Part shown: in pieces, positions 1 through 11,900 of the stretch
Layout: the number at the start of each line of letters is the position of its first letter
Position numbering within the stretch: the first letter of the stretch is position 1
From: Smallanthus sonchifolius
Taxonomy: Eukaryota > Streptophyta > Magnoliopsida > Asterales > Asteraceae
Direction of reading: 5' to 3'
Assembly (NCBI GenBank): GCA_023525975.1
Contig: CM042030.1
Coordinates: forward strand, 21,694,350-21,758,349
DNA length: 64,000 nt
Program-made: the position numbers and the translations under genes
The notes under the pieces: generated by a model
The model's input: only the letters and a program-made list of their open reading frames with translations
Told to the model about the DNA's origin: nothing
Database searches by the model: none

Positions 1-310
1 CACCAGAGCCAATTTCAAAACTCATCACGAGATCACTGCTAGCTTGGCTCGACTTTCCAGCGGTTTGCTGATGTCCATGTCATATAAAATCTAACGGCGT
101 TAAGTTTTTTTAACGGTAGGTCCAATGTAAGAAAATAGTTTGAAAGTAGGGACTGGTGGTAAAAATATTCTCAGTTTGGATTATTATTGGCCAATTGGTA
201 CAATGTGAGATTATTAAAATCCAATAATCTTTTTTTTAAATTGTTACATATGTAACACATGGTTTCCATATTATCCACTCCCTATATATATGTGCTTTTA
301 AGTATTGTTA
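1..310. other. AT-rich left edge, possible Mutator-like terminal region
   Basis: No gene is recognised. A short frame is open from base 2 to a stop at 92-94 and could be the tail of something outside the window, but it matches nothing I know. Bases 80-210 (around 'aacggcgttaag' and 'ggtccaatgt') resemble the subterminal sequence of plant Mutator-like elements in style, and the same style recurs at 2,480-2,620. This is an impression from composition and wording, not an alignment. Confidence 0.25.
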
Positions 311-1310
311 TGTAACATTCCAAAAATTTATATAAATTTATTTATATTCATTATTTTAAGAAAAATAGACTTAATAGGAATTCAAGTTTTAAATTATGAA
401 TTACGTGCAAAGATTTTAAAATGATACGTTCATGGAATTTCAACGGAAAACAGAGTTGCAATACGATAAATGGAAAGAAAAATACATTTGGAAATCCTAG
501 ATATTACAGTCTCCCCTACTTTAGGAAATTTCGTCCCAAAATTAAAGTAGAAGGGTCTAGTTCTCAGGATTTAAGTTTATAGTACGTACAAGGCTAACGA
601 GAAAGATACTTTTATTTGGTCTCCACGTTCCCAAGTAAGCCATGGGCTACGTTTAGACTTTCAACTGAACTGTGACAATAGGAATATGATTACGCTTGAG
701 TTTCTTGATTTCATGGTCCATGATTTCCACGGGTTTCTCTACGAAGTACATAGTTTCATCCATACGCACTTCATCGAGAAGTATGTGGATGTTTTTTATC
801 ATCTAGACATTTCTTGAGATTTGAGACATGAAGAGTTTGATGAATGTTGCTGAGTTCTCCACGTAAGTCAAGTTTGTAAGCTACTTTCCCGATCCTCTTG
901 AGAGTTTTGCAAGAACTCACGAAACGAGGTGCTAGTTTACCTTTCATTTCAAACTGGAACATTCTCTTTCAAGGAGATACTTTGAGAAACACGAGGTCAC
1001 CGACTTGGATTTCCACAGGCTTTCGTCATTCGTTAGCAAAAGCTCTTTTGTCGACTTCTAGCCACCAGAAGATTATCACAGATCCGGAAGACTTTATTGG
1101 ATGTTTCCTGGATAAGCTCGAGCCCGGTGATTTGTGCTTCACCAATCTCGTTACAAACAAATAGGAGAACGTCACTTAGGAATTCAAGTTTTAAATTATG
1201 AATTACGTGCAAAGATTTTGAAATGACACGTTCATGGAATTTCAACGGGAAACAGAGTTGTAATACGATAAATGGAAAGAAAAATACATCGGGAAATCCT
1301 GGATATTACA
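311..1310 (-). mobile_element. Broken Ty3/Gypsy element with truncated LTRs
   Basis: Read on the minus strand, a 135-bp sequence at 1,176-1,310 is repeated at 374-508 with only a few differences. The left copy continues to 311, where it starts TGTAACATTCC. The left copy (311-508) looks like a complete short LTR; the right copy lacks its end. A purine-rich tract with the usual Gypsy wording (GGGACGAAATTTCC, minus strand, about 515-540) sits beside the left LTR, as a polypurine tract should. Only about 650 bp of internal sequence remains, all from the integrase end, so most of gag-pol is deleted. No matching target duplication is visible at the truncated right end. Confidence 0.75.
600..1175 (-). 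pseudogene. Gypsy integrase C-terminal remnant
   Basis: Two short minus-strand frames (1,245-1,033 and 962-771) together carry the tail of a Ty3/Gypsy integrase. Recognisable stretches are NEIGEAQITG, ARSRQKS, then KGKLAPRFV, KRIGKVAYKL and HVSNLKKCL, in the order of the family. A frame change and several substitutions separate the pieces, and the catalytic core is absent. It is not functional. Confidence 0.75.
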
Positions 1311-1314
1311 ACTA

Positions 1315-1490
1315 CACCATACACCAATTGGTAGGCTAAGAAAGAAAAGGATCAGGAACCAAGCTGAAGTGGAGGATGAGATGGACAAGGGAGGTAAGTT
1401 GGAGGTAAGTTGTCAGGGAAGTACAGATCAGTGACTTGTTCAAAGTGCAAGAATCCTGGCCATAACTCAAGGAGCTGCAAAGGACATAGG
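1315..1490 (+). pseudogene. MuDR-type transposase C-terminal tail with zinc knuckle
   Basis: In one frame the plus strand reads PIGRLRKKRIRNQAEVEDEM and DKGGKLE. After a one-base shift it reads KYRSVTCSKC and PGHNSRSC, a CX2CX4HX4C zinc knuckle. A conserved PxGRxRKKR segment followed by a CCHC knuckle is the usual C-terminus of plant Mutator-like (MuDR/MULE) transposases. The G-run at about 1,490-1,499 ends the recognisable part. The DDE core and SWIM domain are not in the window. Confidence 0.7.
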
Positions 1491-2449
1491 GGGGGGGGGT
1501 GTTTCTACTGCTTGATGTGTTTTCTGTTTGTTTGACTTCTTGTTTATCTTTTGATGTTTATGGTTTGTTTTGGTAGACATGTTATGTTTGACTATGGTAT
1601 TTCAATTTGGTTGATGTATGTTTGACAACGGTATGTGGTTTAATTATGTTTGACTATGGTATTTCAATTTGGAATGCATGTTTGACTAGTATTGGTATTT
1701 CATGTTGTGTTTTCTGTTTAATATTGGTATTTCAAGTTTGTCTGTTTAATATTCAAAGTGGTATGAAATGTTGAATGTTTAATGTCATAAATGTATCAAA
1801 ATTGGACAAAGTGGTATGCAATTGGTATTAAATTTGCCACATTGGTAAAAGTCCCTAAACACATTGGTAAAAGTCCTAAACATCAAATTCATTCCACTGA
1901 TAAGCAAAACAAACCTTACAAACATTCTACAATTTCAAAGACACAAAAGGAAAAGAACAATCATAAACCCTAATGCTAACACCAGCAGCCTTATCATCAG
2001 GTTCTTCTTGCGAATTTGATCCTTCAAGCAACTTAGTTCAATTTCAAGTTTGTTTTTTGACTTCAACAATCCAGGAATTATTACCTTCGAATGATAGCAC
2101 ATCGGAGGATCTAGCCACCCAATGAATCTACAACTAGCGATCTAAGAAAAGATTAGGTTAGGGTTAGATTAGCGATCTGGAGAAGCGAGGTCAAGGAAGG
2201 AATACATACCTGCAGCGGACATGCGTAGAATCGCCGACCTGGGTTATTATCTGTCCAAGATGTGCGAAGAACGGCTAACCTTCCACATTGACAAACAACC
2301 ATGGTGAAGATGAAGAACGCAGGTGTAGATGGGTGAAGATGAAGAACACAGGTGAAGAAGATGGGTTTGAAGAACGATGGTGGTGTGGTGAGATACTTAA
2401 ATACAACAAAATAAATATAAATACAAAAATAAGTGAATGGACAAAAATA
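1491..2449. other. Non-coding 3' part of the Mutator-like relic
   Basis: No convincing gene. Bases 1,500-1,780 contain imperfect copies of 'tatgtttgactatggtattt' alternating with T-rich spacers. Bases 1,970-2,400 have a first-exon-like look, with purine-rich GAAGATGAAGAACGCAGG-type repeats, but no protein I recognise. The block 2,480-2,620 reads like a Mutator-element end facing outward. Confidence 0.4.
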
Positions 2450-2474
2450 CCCTCACGTGGGGAGCACGTGAGGG
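2450..2474. promoter_or_regulatory. 10-bp inverted repeat containing two G-boxes
   Basis: CCCTCACGTG at 2,450-2,459 is followed after five bases by its exact complement CACGTGAGGG at 2,465-2,474. Each arm holds a CACGTG G-box, the core bound by plant bZIP and bHLH factors. It lies about 450 bp upstream of the host gene start, at the edge of the Mutator-like end. A regulatory role is inference. Confidence 0.4.
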
Positions 2475-2624
2475 AACTTAACGTTTAAAACAAATGGAAG
2501 TTAGAGTCAAGGACCATGGATGCAACAAAATCAAACTATGTTGGACCAAATCTGAAATTTTTGAATCCTAGGGACGAAAACCGTAATTTGGCCAAACCAT
2601 AAGGACCATCCATGTAATTAGTTC

Positions 2625-2809
2625 TAAATATAAGCTAAACCAAACACTTTTTAAAAAGTAACTTATTGACTTATTGACTTTTTCCACCACAAAAGATAAT
2701 CTAAACACTTTTTTAAAAACTCATTTAAAAAAAATTATAAATAAATAAGCACTTCTAATAAAAAAAAAAATACTTTTGAAGATAAATAAGCAATCCTAAA
2801 CACCCTCAA
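2625..2809. mobile_element. PIF/Harbinger-like MITE fragment
   Basis: The right end reads GCAATCCTAAACACCCTC. Its reverse complement starts GAGGGTGTTTAGGATTGC and nearly equals the terminal repeat of the Harbinger-type element at 53,461. The interior also matches 53,262-53,410 over most of its length when reversed, including the 'aaaaagtgttt' and 'cttattgacttattgac' words. The left end is not sharply defined. Confidence 0.6.
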
Positions 2810-2927
2810 GACCAATGGGGGAAACCCACATCCAATTATCCAAATATCTGCGTCCTCTTAAGAACCAAGGAGAAAAACCACATCCAAATATCTGCGTGTG
2901 CTCCTTTGATACTATTCATCCATTACA
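2810..2927 (+). promoter_or_regulatory. 5' leader / proximal promoter of the methyltransferase gene
   Basis: This short unique segment separates the MITE from the start codon. It contains a duplicated piece: 'ccacatccaa...aaatatctgcgt' occurs at about 2,826-2,853 and again at about 2,877-2,897. Both copies carry AATATCT, the core of the plant evening element. An in-frame TGA at 2,907-2,909 makes the ATG at 2,928 the first usable start in its frame. No TATA box is obvious. Confidence 0.45.
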
Positions 2928-5900
2928 ATGCTTCACTTGCCTTCCATCCAGGTCTGTTGTTTGACAGAAAAGAAGCCTAAAGATTCCCGGAGTAAGTTCG
3001 GAGAATCAAATTCAAGAACCGCCCCTCACAGGAAAGGTAATCTTGAATTTAAGATGAAACGTTTAGGCATAATTCAACAGAACCCATCAAGATTGTGTCT
3101 TCTTATTTGACAGTTTATGACATACATAGGTTCTTTTCATCAAGAACGCAAAACCCAGAACGTGAATCTCGAAATTTCGCCTCATAGAGCTGGTAAAACT
3201 TTCTTCATATTCCCACTTGTTTGGTTCCACAGTTTCTTAATCTGAAATGGGTCATGTGCCAATTTACGTACAAATGCCAAATTTATAATTTAATCACCAA
3301 AACATATTCAAATGCTTGTAATAGCTTTTTAATATGAAGGTTATAAAATTGATTGCTTTCTACTGAAGAACTACGGTACAATAAATACAAATGATTTCTA
3401 ACTAACTATGTTACTACTAAGGATAAATACATATGTTTAAATACAACAATAATAGCTACAGAATAGGAGATCATGATTGACTATTTGGATTAGATTGTAT
3501 ATCGTTAATATTCCCCCTCAAGATGGACGGTCGGTGAGAAAATCCAATCTTGGATATAAGTAGATGGAATCGAGGACGGAGCAACGGCTTAGTCAGGGCG
3601 TCTGCGAGCTGGTCATCTCCAGCTATGTGCGTTACTCTGAGGGAACCTTCTTGAACTTTTTCCCTAACAAAATGAAAATCCAAAGCTAAGTGTTTCATTC
3701 TTGAGTGAAAGACTAGATTTGCCGAGTAATGGGTAGCACTCAAATTGTCACAGCTGATGGTAGGGGTAATGGTGGACTTAAAACCAAGTTCAGACATAAG
3801 AGACATAAGCCATTGAAACTCCGTAGTAGCTGAAGCAATTGCCCTAAATTCTGCCTCGGTAGAAGATCTGGCAGATGTGGTTTGACGTTTAGAACTCCAT
3901 GAGATTGGGTTACAACCAAGATAAACAATATAACCCGTCGTGATGCGAAAAGTTTCTTTGTCGCCTGCCAAATATGCATCCGTGAATGCATGAAGACAAA
4001 GAGGGGAACGCCGTTGTAATAATAAGCCATGATGAAGAGAGCCATGCAAGTATCTGAGAACACATTTAAAGGCTGCCCAATGAGTAGTAGACAGAGTGTG
4101 CATAAATTGTGAAAGTTTGTTCACCGCAAAGGCAATGTCCGGTCGGGTGATGGTTAAATATTGCAAAGCTCCAACAATTGCTCTATATTCTGAGGGAGAC
4201 GAAATAGGTGTACCTCCTGCAGAAGTTAATGGTTCCGAGCAAGTAATTGGGGTTGATATGGGCTTAGATTCTGTCATATTGGTTCGACTTAAAATGTCAA
4301 GAATATATTTGGATTGAGATAGAAGGAGACCTTGAGGATGAGGCAGTACCTCTACTCCAAGGAAGTAAGAAAGATTTCCAAGATCTTTGAGGGAAAATTT
4401 AGTGGCAAGAGAGGTGATGAAAGATTGTAAAACTGTAGGAGAAGGTCCGGTAACAATGATATCATCAACATATACGATGACAAAGATCTGAGAGGAACCG
4501 ATGGTATTGATGAAGAGGGAAGGATTGGATATGGTAGGTTTAAATCCTTAGGATAGAAGATATGTTTTGAGTTCGGTGTACCAAGCTCTAAAAGCTTGAC
4601 GGAGGCCGTAAATGGCTTTGTTGAGTTTGCATACATGAGATGGGTGAGACGGGTCAATGAATCCGGTAGGTTGTGCCATGTATACGTCTTCATGCAGGTT
4701 CCTTGTAAGAAGGCATTATTGATGTCAAGTTGGCGTAAGGACCATTGATTGGAGACAGCTAGAGAAAGAATTAGACGTAAGGTGGCGGGTTTAACCATGG
4801 GACTAAAGGTTTCAACATAGTCAATGCCAGGACGTTGGGTGAAATCTTTGGCTACGAGGCGAGCCTTTAGACGCTCAACAGTGCCCTTAGGATTGTATTT
4901 GATACGAAATACTGCGTTGTAAAGCTTCAAATTCATCATGCATGGATTTTTGCCAAAGAGGATGCTTGAGAGCTTGCAGGGAAGTAGATGGTTCTGTTAA
5001 AGGAGTAGTAGAAGCGGTGTATACAATAAAATCATTATTGTGATATTTTGAATTAGGTTTAGGATTAGGTCTTGTTTTAAGAGATGGATAGGAAATAGTT
5101 TGGGAGGGATTTTGAGGGAGAACAGTAGGTTTAGTAGCTGAGGCAGATGGGCGGGAACGTCGTTGGTAGGTGAGAAGGGGAGTATGAGGTGTTGTGCATG
5201 AGGGAGGTGGAGTAGTAGATTGAATGGGGGAGGATGGAGGGGTGAGTTGCGAGTGATCAGTGGAGGATGATAGGTCTTGTGAATTAAGTGAAGAGTTAGA
5301 AAGGGAGGCATCTGGAGTATGGGTGGCAGATGGTGATGTGACAGTAGGTAATGGAAGTTTGTGTATGAAGGCAGAATTGGATGGGAACAAATTTGTATAT
5401 GGGTCAGAAGAGGTAGATGTGTTGGTGGTGAGAGTTTCATAAGGGAAGGTGGTCTCGACAAAGGTGATATGACTGGATGTATATATTTTATTTGTGGTGG
5501 GATCAAGAGCATAATAAGCACTTTGAGAAGAAGAGTAGCCAACAAAAATACAAGGTTTGGATCGAGGATCCAACTTGTGAGAAGAGTATGGACGTAGCCA
5601 AGGATAACAAAGACATCCAAAGCTACGTAATTTGTCATAATTGGGTGGTCTGTTAAAGAGGCTTTGATAGGGAGATCGATTTTGTAGTGTAGGAGTAGGA
5701 AGTCTGTTAATTAAGTAGGCAACTGTTGTGAATGCAAAGGGCCAAAAGGTAATGGGAATATGAGCATGAGAAAGAAAAGTAAGTCCAGTCTCAACGATAT
5801 GTCGATGTCTTCGTTTGGCATAACCATTGTGTTCCGGGGTGTGAGGTGGAGAAGTAAGGTGAGAAATGCCACATGAATTGAGATGAGGAACGAGTTTGAT

Positions 5901-8900
5901 ACATTCGCCACCATTATCAGAGAAAAGTTGTTTTGTAGTTGTTTTGAAATAGTTTTCAACAAGATTTTGAAAACGGATGAATGTTGTTAGAGAATCCGAT
6001 TTATTTTTAAGAGGATAGAGCCATATATACTTTGTAAAATGATCTACAAAAATGATATAATACTTGTAGCCATCAATAGAGTGAACAGGTGAACACCAAA
6101 CATCCGAAAATATGAAGTCGAAAGGTGATTTTGATGTAAGTGTAGTCAAAGAAAATGGAAGCTTATGTGTTTTATTAACTTTGCAATAATTACAATGATC
6201 AGTAAATTGCAAACTGGAACTAAGAAAAGAAGACAAAAGCTGAAAAATCTTATTATGTGGATGTCCTAGGCGATGATGCCATGTCATCGAGTTGATCTTT
6301 TGTAATGAAAACGCAGATGGTGGAGTGAGTAGCCGGAGCATAGTCACATGGAACGCGGTACGTTCCGGTACGTGGAACGAAAACTGGTACGCGGTACGTG
6401 CATTTCTAAAATTCGGTACGAAGGGGGGTAGGTTCATTTGGAACGCCAATTCGGTACGTGGTACGGTGTACCATATAGTCCGGTACGGTGTGTCATATAC
6501 AAAACATTTTAAAATAGATTTTTTCATAAAATTTCAATTTAAAATGACACATTTCATAATCATAACAGAAAAATTCATAAATTTCAATGTAATGTGTATG
6601 CTAAAAGGTAATATTTTCGTGTATTTATAGAGTAAAAATGCAGTGATTTCAAAAAGAGCCGTTCATATTAAAATGTTCAGATACCCAGAAATTAATTTTG
6701 TTAAAAAAAAAGGTTGAATGGCTGTTGAGATTCCGATACGTGTACCAAAGGGATCGGGATCGCGTACCAAAGGGATCGGGATCGTGAATCTGCTGATAAA
6801 GGTTCGAATTGTTGCTCTATCGGGATCGCTTGATTTTACCGATCCGGATCGCGTACCATAGGCGATCGGTACGACTTTGTACCCGATTCCGGTATACGTG
6901 GCTTGTCCAGCGTTTCCTGTGACTATGAGCCGGAGTTTAGAACGTAGCTCATAAATTCCCATTCCCTTGAGGAGTAGACGATTCGTGTTTAGGTCCTTTA
7001 TGAGAAAAACATAAGAGAAGAATTGTATTAGAAATTTATTATCACGACATAAACGAGAGATGGAAATAATATTACGTGATAAAGTTGGAACGCAAAGAAC
7101 ATTTTTTAAAACCAAGGGGGTATTAAGAGTATGAATAATAACCGAACCAATATGAGAGATAGATAAGCACGAACCATCACCAATCACTAGGTCATCGGTT
7201 CCATCATAAGGTGCATGTAGAGACAAGTTATTGAGATCATTTGTGACATGGTGAGAAACACCACTGTCAAATAACCAGTTGATGGAGGGCGAAGCATCTT
7301 GGGTGGTCATGCTGTGAACCTATGGATTTATTTGTGCATGTCTATTGAATGAAAGAATAGACACAGTAGGATTTACCTTCTTGAAAGTATAGCAATTGGA
7401 AAGTGAATGACCTCTAGTGTGGCACCACTGGCACTTGCCAAGAAAAGGACGTGCACCTGTTGTTGAATTTGCAGCAGAGGTAGGAGTGGGCAGAAGACCA
7501 GCGGCTGGATTAACGTGCTTAGAATTGTGTCTGCCATTCCAGGGCCTTGAAGATTGTCTTTGTTGGGCTACAAAGACAGTAGCCAGTTGGTGAATAGCAT
7601 TAGCAATGATGGTTTGAGCTAATGTAAGTTCATGATTGATGAGTTTTTAATGTAGCTCATTGAAGGAGATGGGGGTGTCACGTGCACAAATAGCGTCAAG
7701 AATCGGTTTGTATGTAGCTATGCAGTCGATACCACCGATATCTCGGTGATATCTCGGATATCGGTGGTTTCACCAAATATCGGTCCAAATATCGGTGGCG
7801 ATAATATCGGCGATATTTACCGATATATCGCCGATATAGGGTTTGACATATCGGTCAAAATACCGAGATATCGGTCCAACTTGTTATCCCACTTTATCCT
7901 TCACTCGATCGGGCTTTTCTTTGATAATATTCAGTTAGAGTAGCTTGTTCATGATATGATAACATCCGGTTACATTAATCTTTATGTTAATATGGTATGT
8001 TAGTTGGTTTATGTTGATAAAATTCAGTTACATTAGTTGGTTTATGTTGATATGATAACATCAAGTTACATTAGTTGGTTTATGCATGATATAAAAATTA
8101 CCGATATCTCACCGATATCTCACCGCGAGAACCGATATCTCAGATATCGGTCCTTGACCGATAACCGATATTTTTTCACATTAACTGCATAGGTATGTAG
8201 TTTGGTCAAGCCCAGCTAGGATCATGTCTGTGATGTCTTCTTGGTCGAGCTTCTTACCAAGGATGGCTAGTTCATCAACAATAGTCTTGATTTCTTGCAT
8301 ATAATCTGTGATGGACTGATTTTGAGTTTTGGAGCATTGCTTTAACCTGTGTTGTAACTGTTTGATGTGACCTCGTGAAGGAGAAGCATAAGTAGTTGAG
8401 AGAATTTTCCATGCTTCAAGGGATGATGAAGCATTAGTGATGAGAGGCACAATAGGAGGCGAAAGACCGCCGACGAGTGCACCAAAGAGCAGCCGATCCT
8501 GTCGAAACCAAGCTGCATAATCTTTGTGTGGTGTAGACGACCCGTTTGCAGCGACCGTTGGAGCAGGGGCAGGGTGGCTTCCATCAATGAATTTGTACAA
8601 ATCCAGACCGTGTAGGAGGGCTTCGATTTGAGTCTTCCATCCTAGATAGTTTGTGGAAGTCAGTTTCAAAGAGGCGGGGAAGGTTACTACTGTGAGAGTG
8701 TTCATAGTGGTAACAACAAGTTCATCGCCTGGCATGATGATTGAGGATGTGATCGAGAGAAAAAAAAATTGTTGGGTTGGAGGGTGGATACGGATCAAAG
8801 GCTTGATACCATATGAAGGTTATAAAATTGATTGCTTTCAAGTTTCAACTGAAGAACTACGGTACAATAAATACAAATGATTTCTAACTAACTATGTTAC

Positions 8901-11900
8901 TACTAAGGATAAATACATATGTTTAAATACAACAATAATAGTTACAGAATAGGAGATCATGATTGACTATTTAGATTAGATTGTATATCGTTAATATTTA
9001 AAACAAGACTAAAACTGTAATTGAGTTTCATAATCTTTTGTAAAAAAATAAAAAAAAATCATCTGTTTTTACCAAACCCAACTTGCTTTGACTTGTTATA
9101 CAACATTTTGCCACCTCTAGTCATTATGTTTACCACAACCTACGATATCATAAATCATTAACAGTTCTTCATTTTTGTGGAATGGGAGGCTTTCTTAAAT
9201 AAAATGATTCAGTTAAAGGTTCCTAAATTCTCATGCAAATTCTTTATGATTGCGCAGTGTCTGCAGTGAGATTAATGCGGATAGAGTTTGGTGGTGCCTT
9301 TGCTGATCTTTTAAATGAAAAAGGGAAGGGGTCAGGTGATAACGAGATGGGATATGTTGAAAGAACTCTTGGGTTTTGCACTCGAGATTTGGATGATAGA
9401 GATCTCAGATTGGTCTCTTTTACTCAAACTTTTGTATCCCCTTACTTTATACTATATCTACATGCCAAAAGGGACTTTCATTCTTTAGACAATCATTACC
9501 CGGAAATTAGTTGTAAGAATTTCGACACATTTACTTATGAATGGGTCGCTTTAGGTTATATTCTATCATAGTAGTCAAAGGCTCAAGGCACACTCAAGGA
9601 TAAAGGGTGAGCCTTGGGCCTAGGCGTGGGCTGCTTAATAAGCGAGGGGTTGTTTAGGCAAGACTCACAGTATAAACATACCATTTTTGGTCGGAATCTT
9701 TGCCTGAGCGCCTTGATGGACGCAAGGTGGTATGGCTGCGTCTTGCCTCACCTGAGCGCCTAGGCGAGTGCCTTCGTCTTTGACTACTATGTATTCTAAC
9801 CCTAACGGGTCATCCGGGTAAGAAAAATAGCCTACAAGAAATGGGCAAGATTGAAAGTCGCCTAAATCGTTTTTTAAACTATATTATTACTTGAATAATT
9901 TAATTATTGCAATCACATTTGACTGAAATTTTTATTTACAAAAAGTCTAAATTTTCCATTTTTTTGGATAAAAGGAGGTGGGACCACGGAAAAAACTTAT
10001 TAATAAACCTGCTCATTTTGCCACCTCTACCAGAAACCATGGTTGGAAAAATCGCTAGGCGCTAGGCGGGCGGTGGGGTGGGGCGGGGCCTGGGCCTAGG
10101 CGGGATTAATCGGATTGGAATTTTTATATGTAATTTTCAGTTTTTTATATATATACACACATTTTTATATGTAATTTTTATAAAAATGTTCATTTTTAAA
10201 TATTTATACACATATTTGGCTGGAATTTGAAGGGTTTGGTTGGAAAATCCAAGGTTTTCGCCGGAATTTGGCCGAAAATTTCAGGTTTTTGCCGGAATTT
10301 TCATTGGAATCTGGCCGCCTAGGACCGATTCCGATTAATGGTCAGCCTAGCTCAAAATTACAAGTTAAATGGCCACCTAGGCTCGATTTTTCAACACTGC
10401 CAGAGACGGAACTGTTAGAAGTCTTGTTCTTGTCAACTCACCGAGGATATTTAAATTAACATACAGGTGCAATAATCCTTGAAAGATTAAGCAGTTTGAG
10501 ATGATGAAAATACATTTACAATTTCATGAAGTTTTGTAACTTTTACATTAAATCCTGTCTTTGATTCTTTTCTTTGTGACTTGTTAAACTATTTGGTGGA
10601 CAGGTAACAGACATTGTTGGGGGTACAATTCGTTGGAGAAAATATCTTGACTATTTGATTTTGTCCTTGTGCCATGATCCAAACACATTTAGTCGTATGG
10701 AGCCTCTACTATTACAGGTACAATGGTGCTTCGTGTATTTCTTTGATTTTTTATGGGTTTCACGTTTTATAGTAGCTTCAAAAAACGTTTTATACAACTT
10801 TTATAGACCATAACTTGAAAACTGCTCTATAAGTGTCATTTTCTATATTATAAATATATATATTCAAACAAGTTTACACTTTGACCAGTGGCGCACGAAG
10901 GAATTTTTTTCATGGGTATGGGAAAATTTCGGTGTTCGGGTGTCTATAAAAGGGGTTTTCTGTCGGGTTGGGTCATTTAAAATTTTTTGCGTGATTGAGT
11001 TAGGTCATCGAACTTTTTTTATTGGATAGAGTCAGGTCACTAAAATATTTGAGTTTTTTAATGTAGATGTAAGTTTTTTTATTCGGTTCACAAATTCATA
11101 TAATTGAAACTTTTACCATATTCCTAAAACTGAAAATTTAAATCAACAAATCTGTAGACTAAACAAGAAACATTTAATTACCAAATAACTAAAAGTCTAA
11201 CATAGTAAAATTCAAATATCAATCTATAAACTAAATATTAAACATTCAATTACCCAAATCAATATTTATATAATCAATCAATAATCTAATATTCAAATAA
11301 ATAAACTAACAAATAATCAAATAATAAAATAAAATTTAGAGTAAATTTCAAGAAAAAAAATCCTTAATTTATTAGAGAAATGTTCAAAAATACCTAAATT
11401 GGGGTTGTTTGGGCTTTTGATACCGAATTCGGGAGGGTGGAGAGGCAGCACTGAATCATATTCAATGGAGAGGGGGAGGGTTTGAAAAGGCCGGTTAATT
11501 GTTAGAAGGGAATAGATGGGTTTAGGGTAAAAAGTTATTCGATTAAATGGTTAGTGACCTAGTGGGTTTAATTGTTTCTAAGGATTAATGGGTAGGTCTA
11601 ATTAACTAACTAATTTATAATATGTTTATATTTATTAATTAGTTTACTAGGTTAAAAACCCGTGTACTACACGAGTTGAACAATATGAACGAAACAAATA
11701 ACAAATTTTTAAGTACTTATCATGACTGAAAATTCAAAAAAATATTTATTATTCATAAATTTTCAAACACTTCTTTGTATACAACATTTAACGTTCTAGT
11801 CGTAAGTTTATCATCTTTATCTAATATTAATAGTTTTAGTCCTTCTCTATTCTTAACTCTAGATAATGCAACATACAATTGACCATGTGTGAAAACTGGT

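Larger units (their letters stand above)
3335..8996 (-). mobile_element. Ty1/Copia element D in intron 2
   Basis: It is flanked by short near-identical LTRs (3,335-3,510 and 8,814-8,996). On the minus strand the order is 5' LTR, PBS with wording TGGTATCAAGCC just inside 8,814, gag, protease, integrase, RT, RNase H, polypurine tract TTGAGGGGGAA, 3' LTR. That is the Copia order, with integrase before RT. Short LTRs and sequence style suggest the Ale/Retrofit group. Reading frames carry several shifts, and two MITEs interrupt it, so it is dead. The LTR begins TATTAACG rather than TG in both copies. I could not settle the target duplication. It accounts for almost all of the 6-kb intron 2. Confidence 0.93.

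Noticed and set aside
5260..5597. Plus-strand ORFs across Copia D integrase
   Set aside because: They are antisense shadows of the Ser/Pro/Thr-rich linker and match nothing.
9233..9571. Stand-alone small gene starting MQILYDCAVSAVRLM
   Set aside because: The frame runs through the end of intron 2, exon 3 and the start of intron 3. The real coding part is 9,258-9,412 of the spliced gene.
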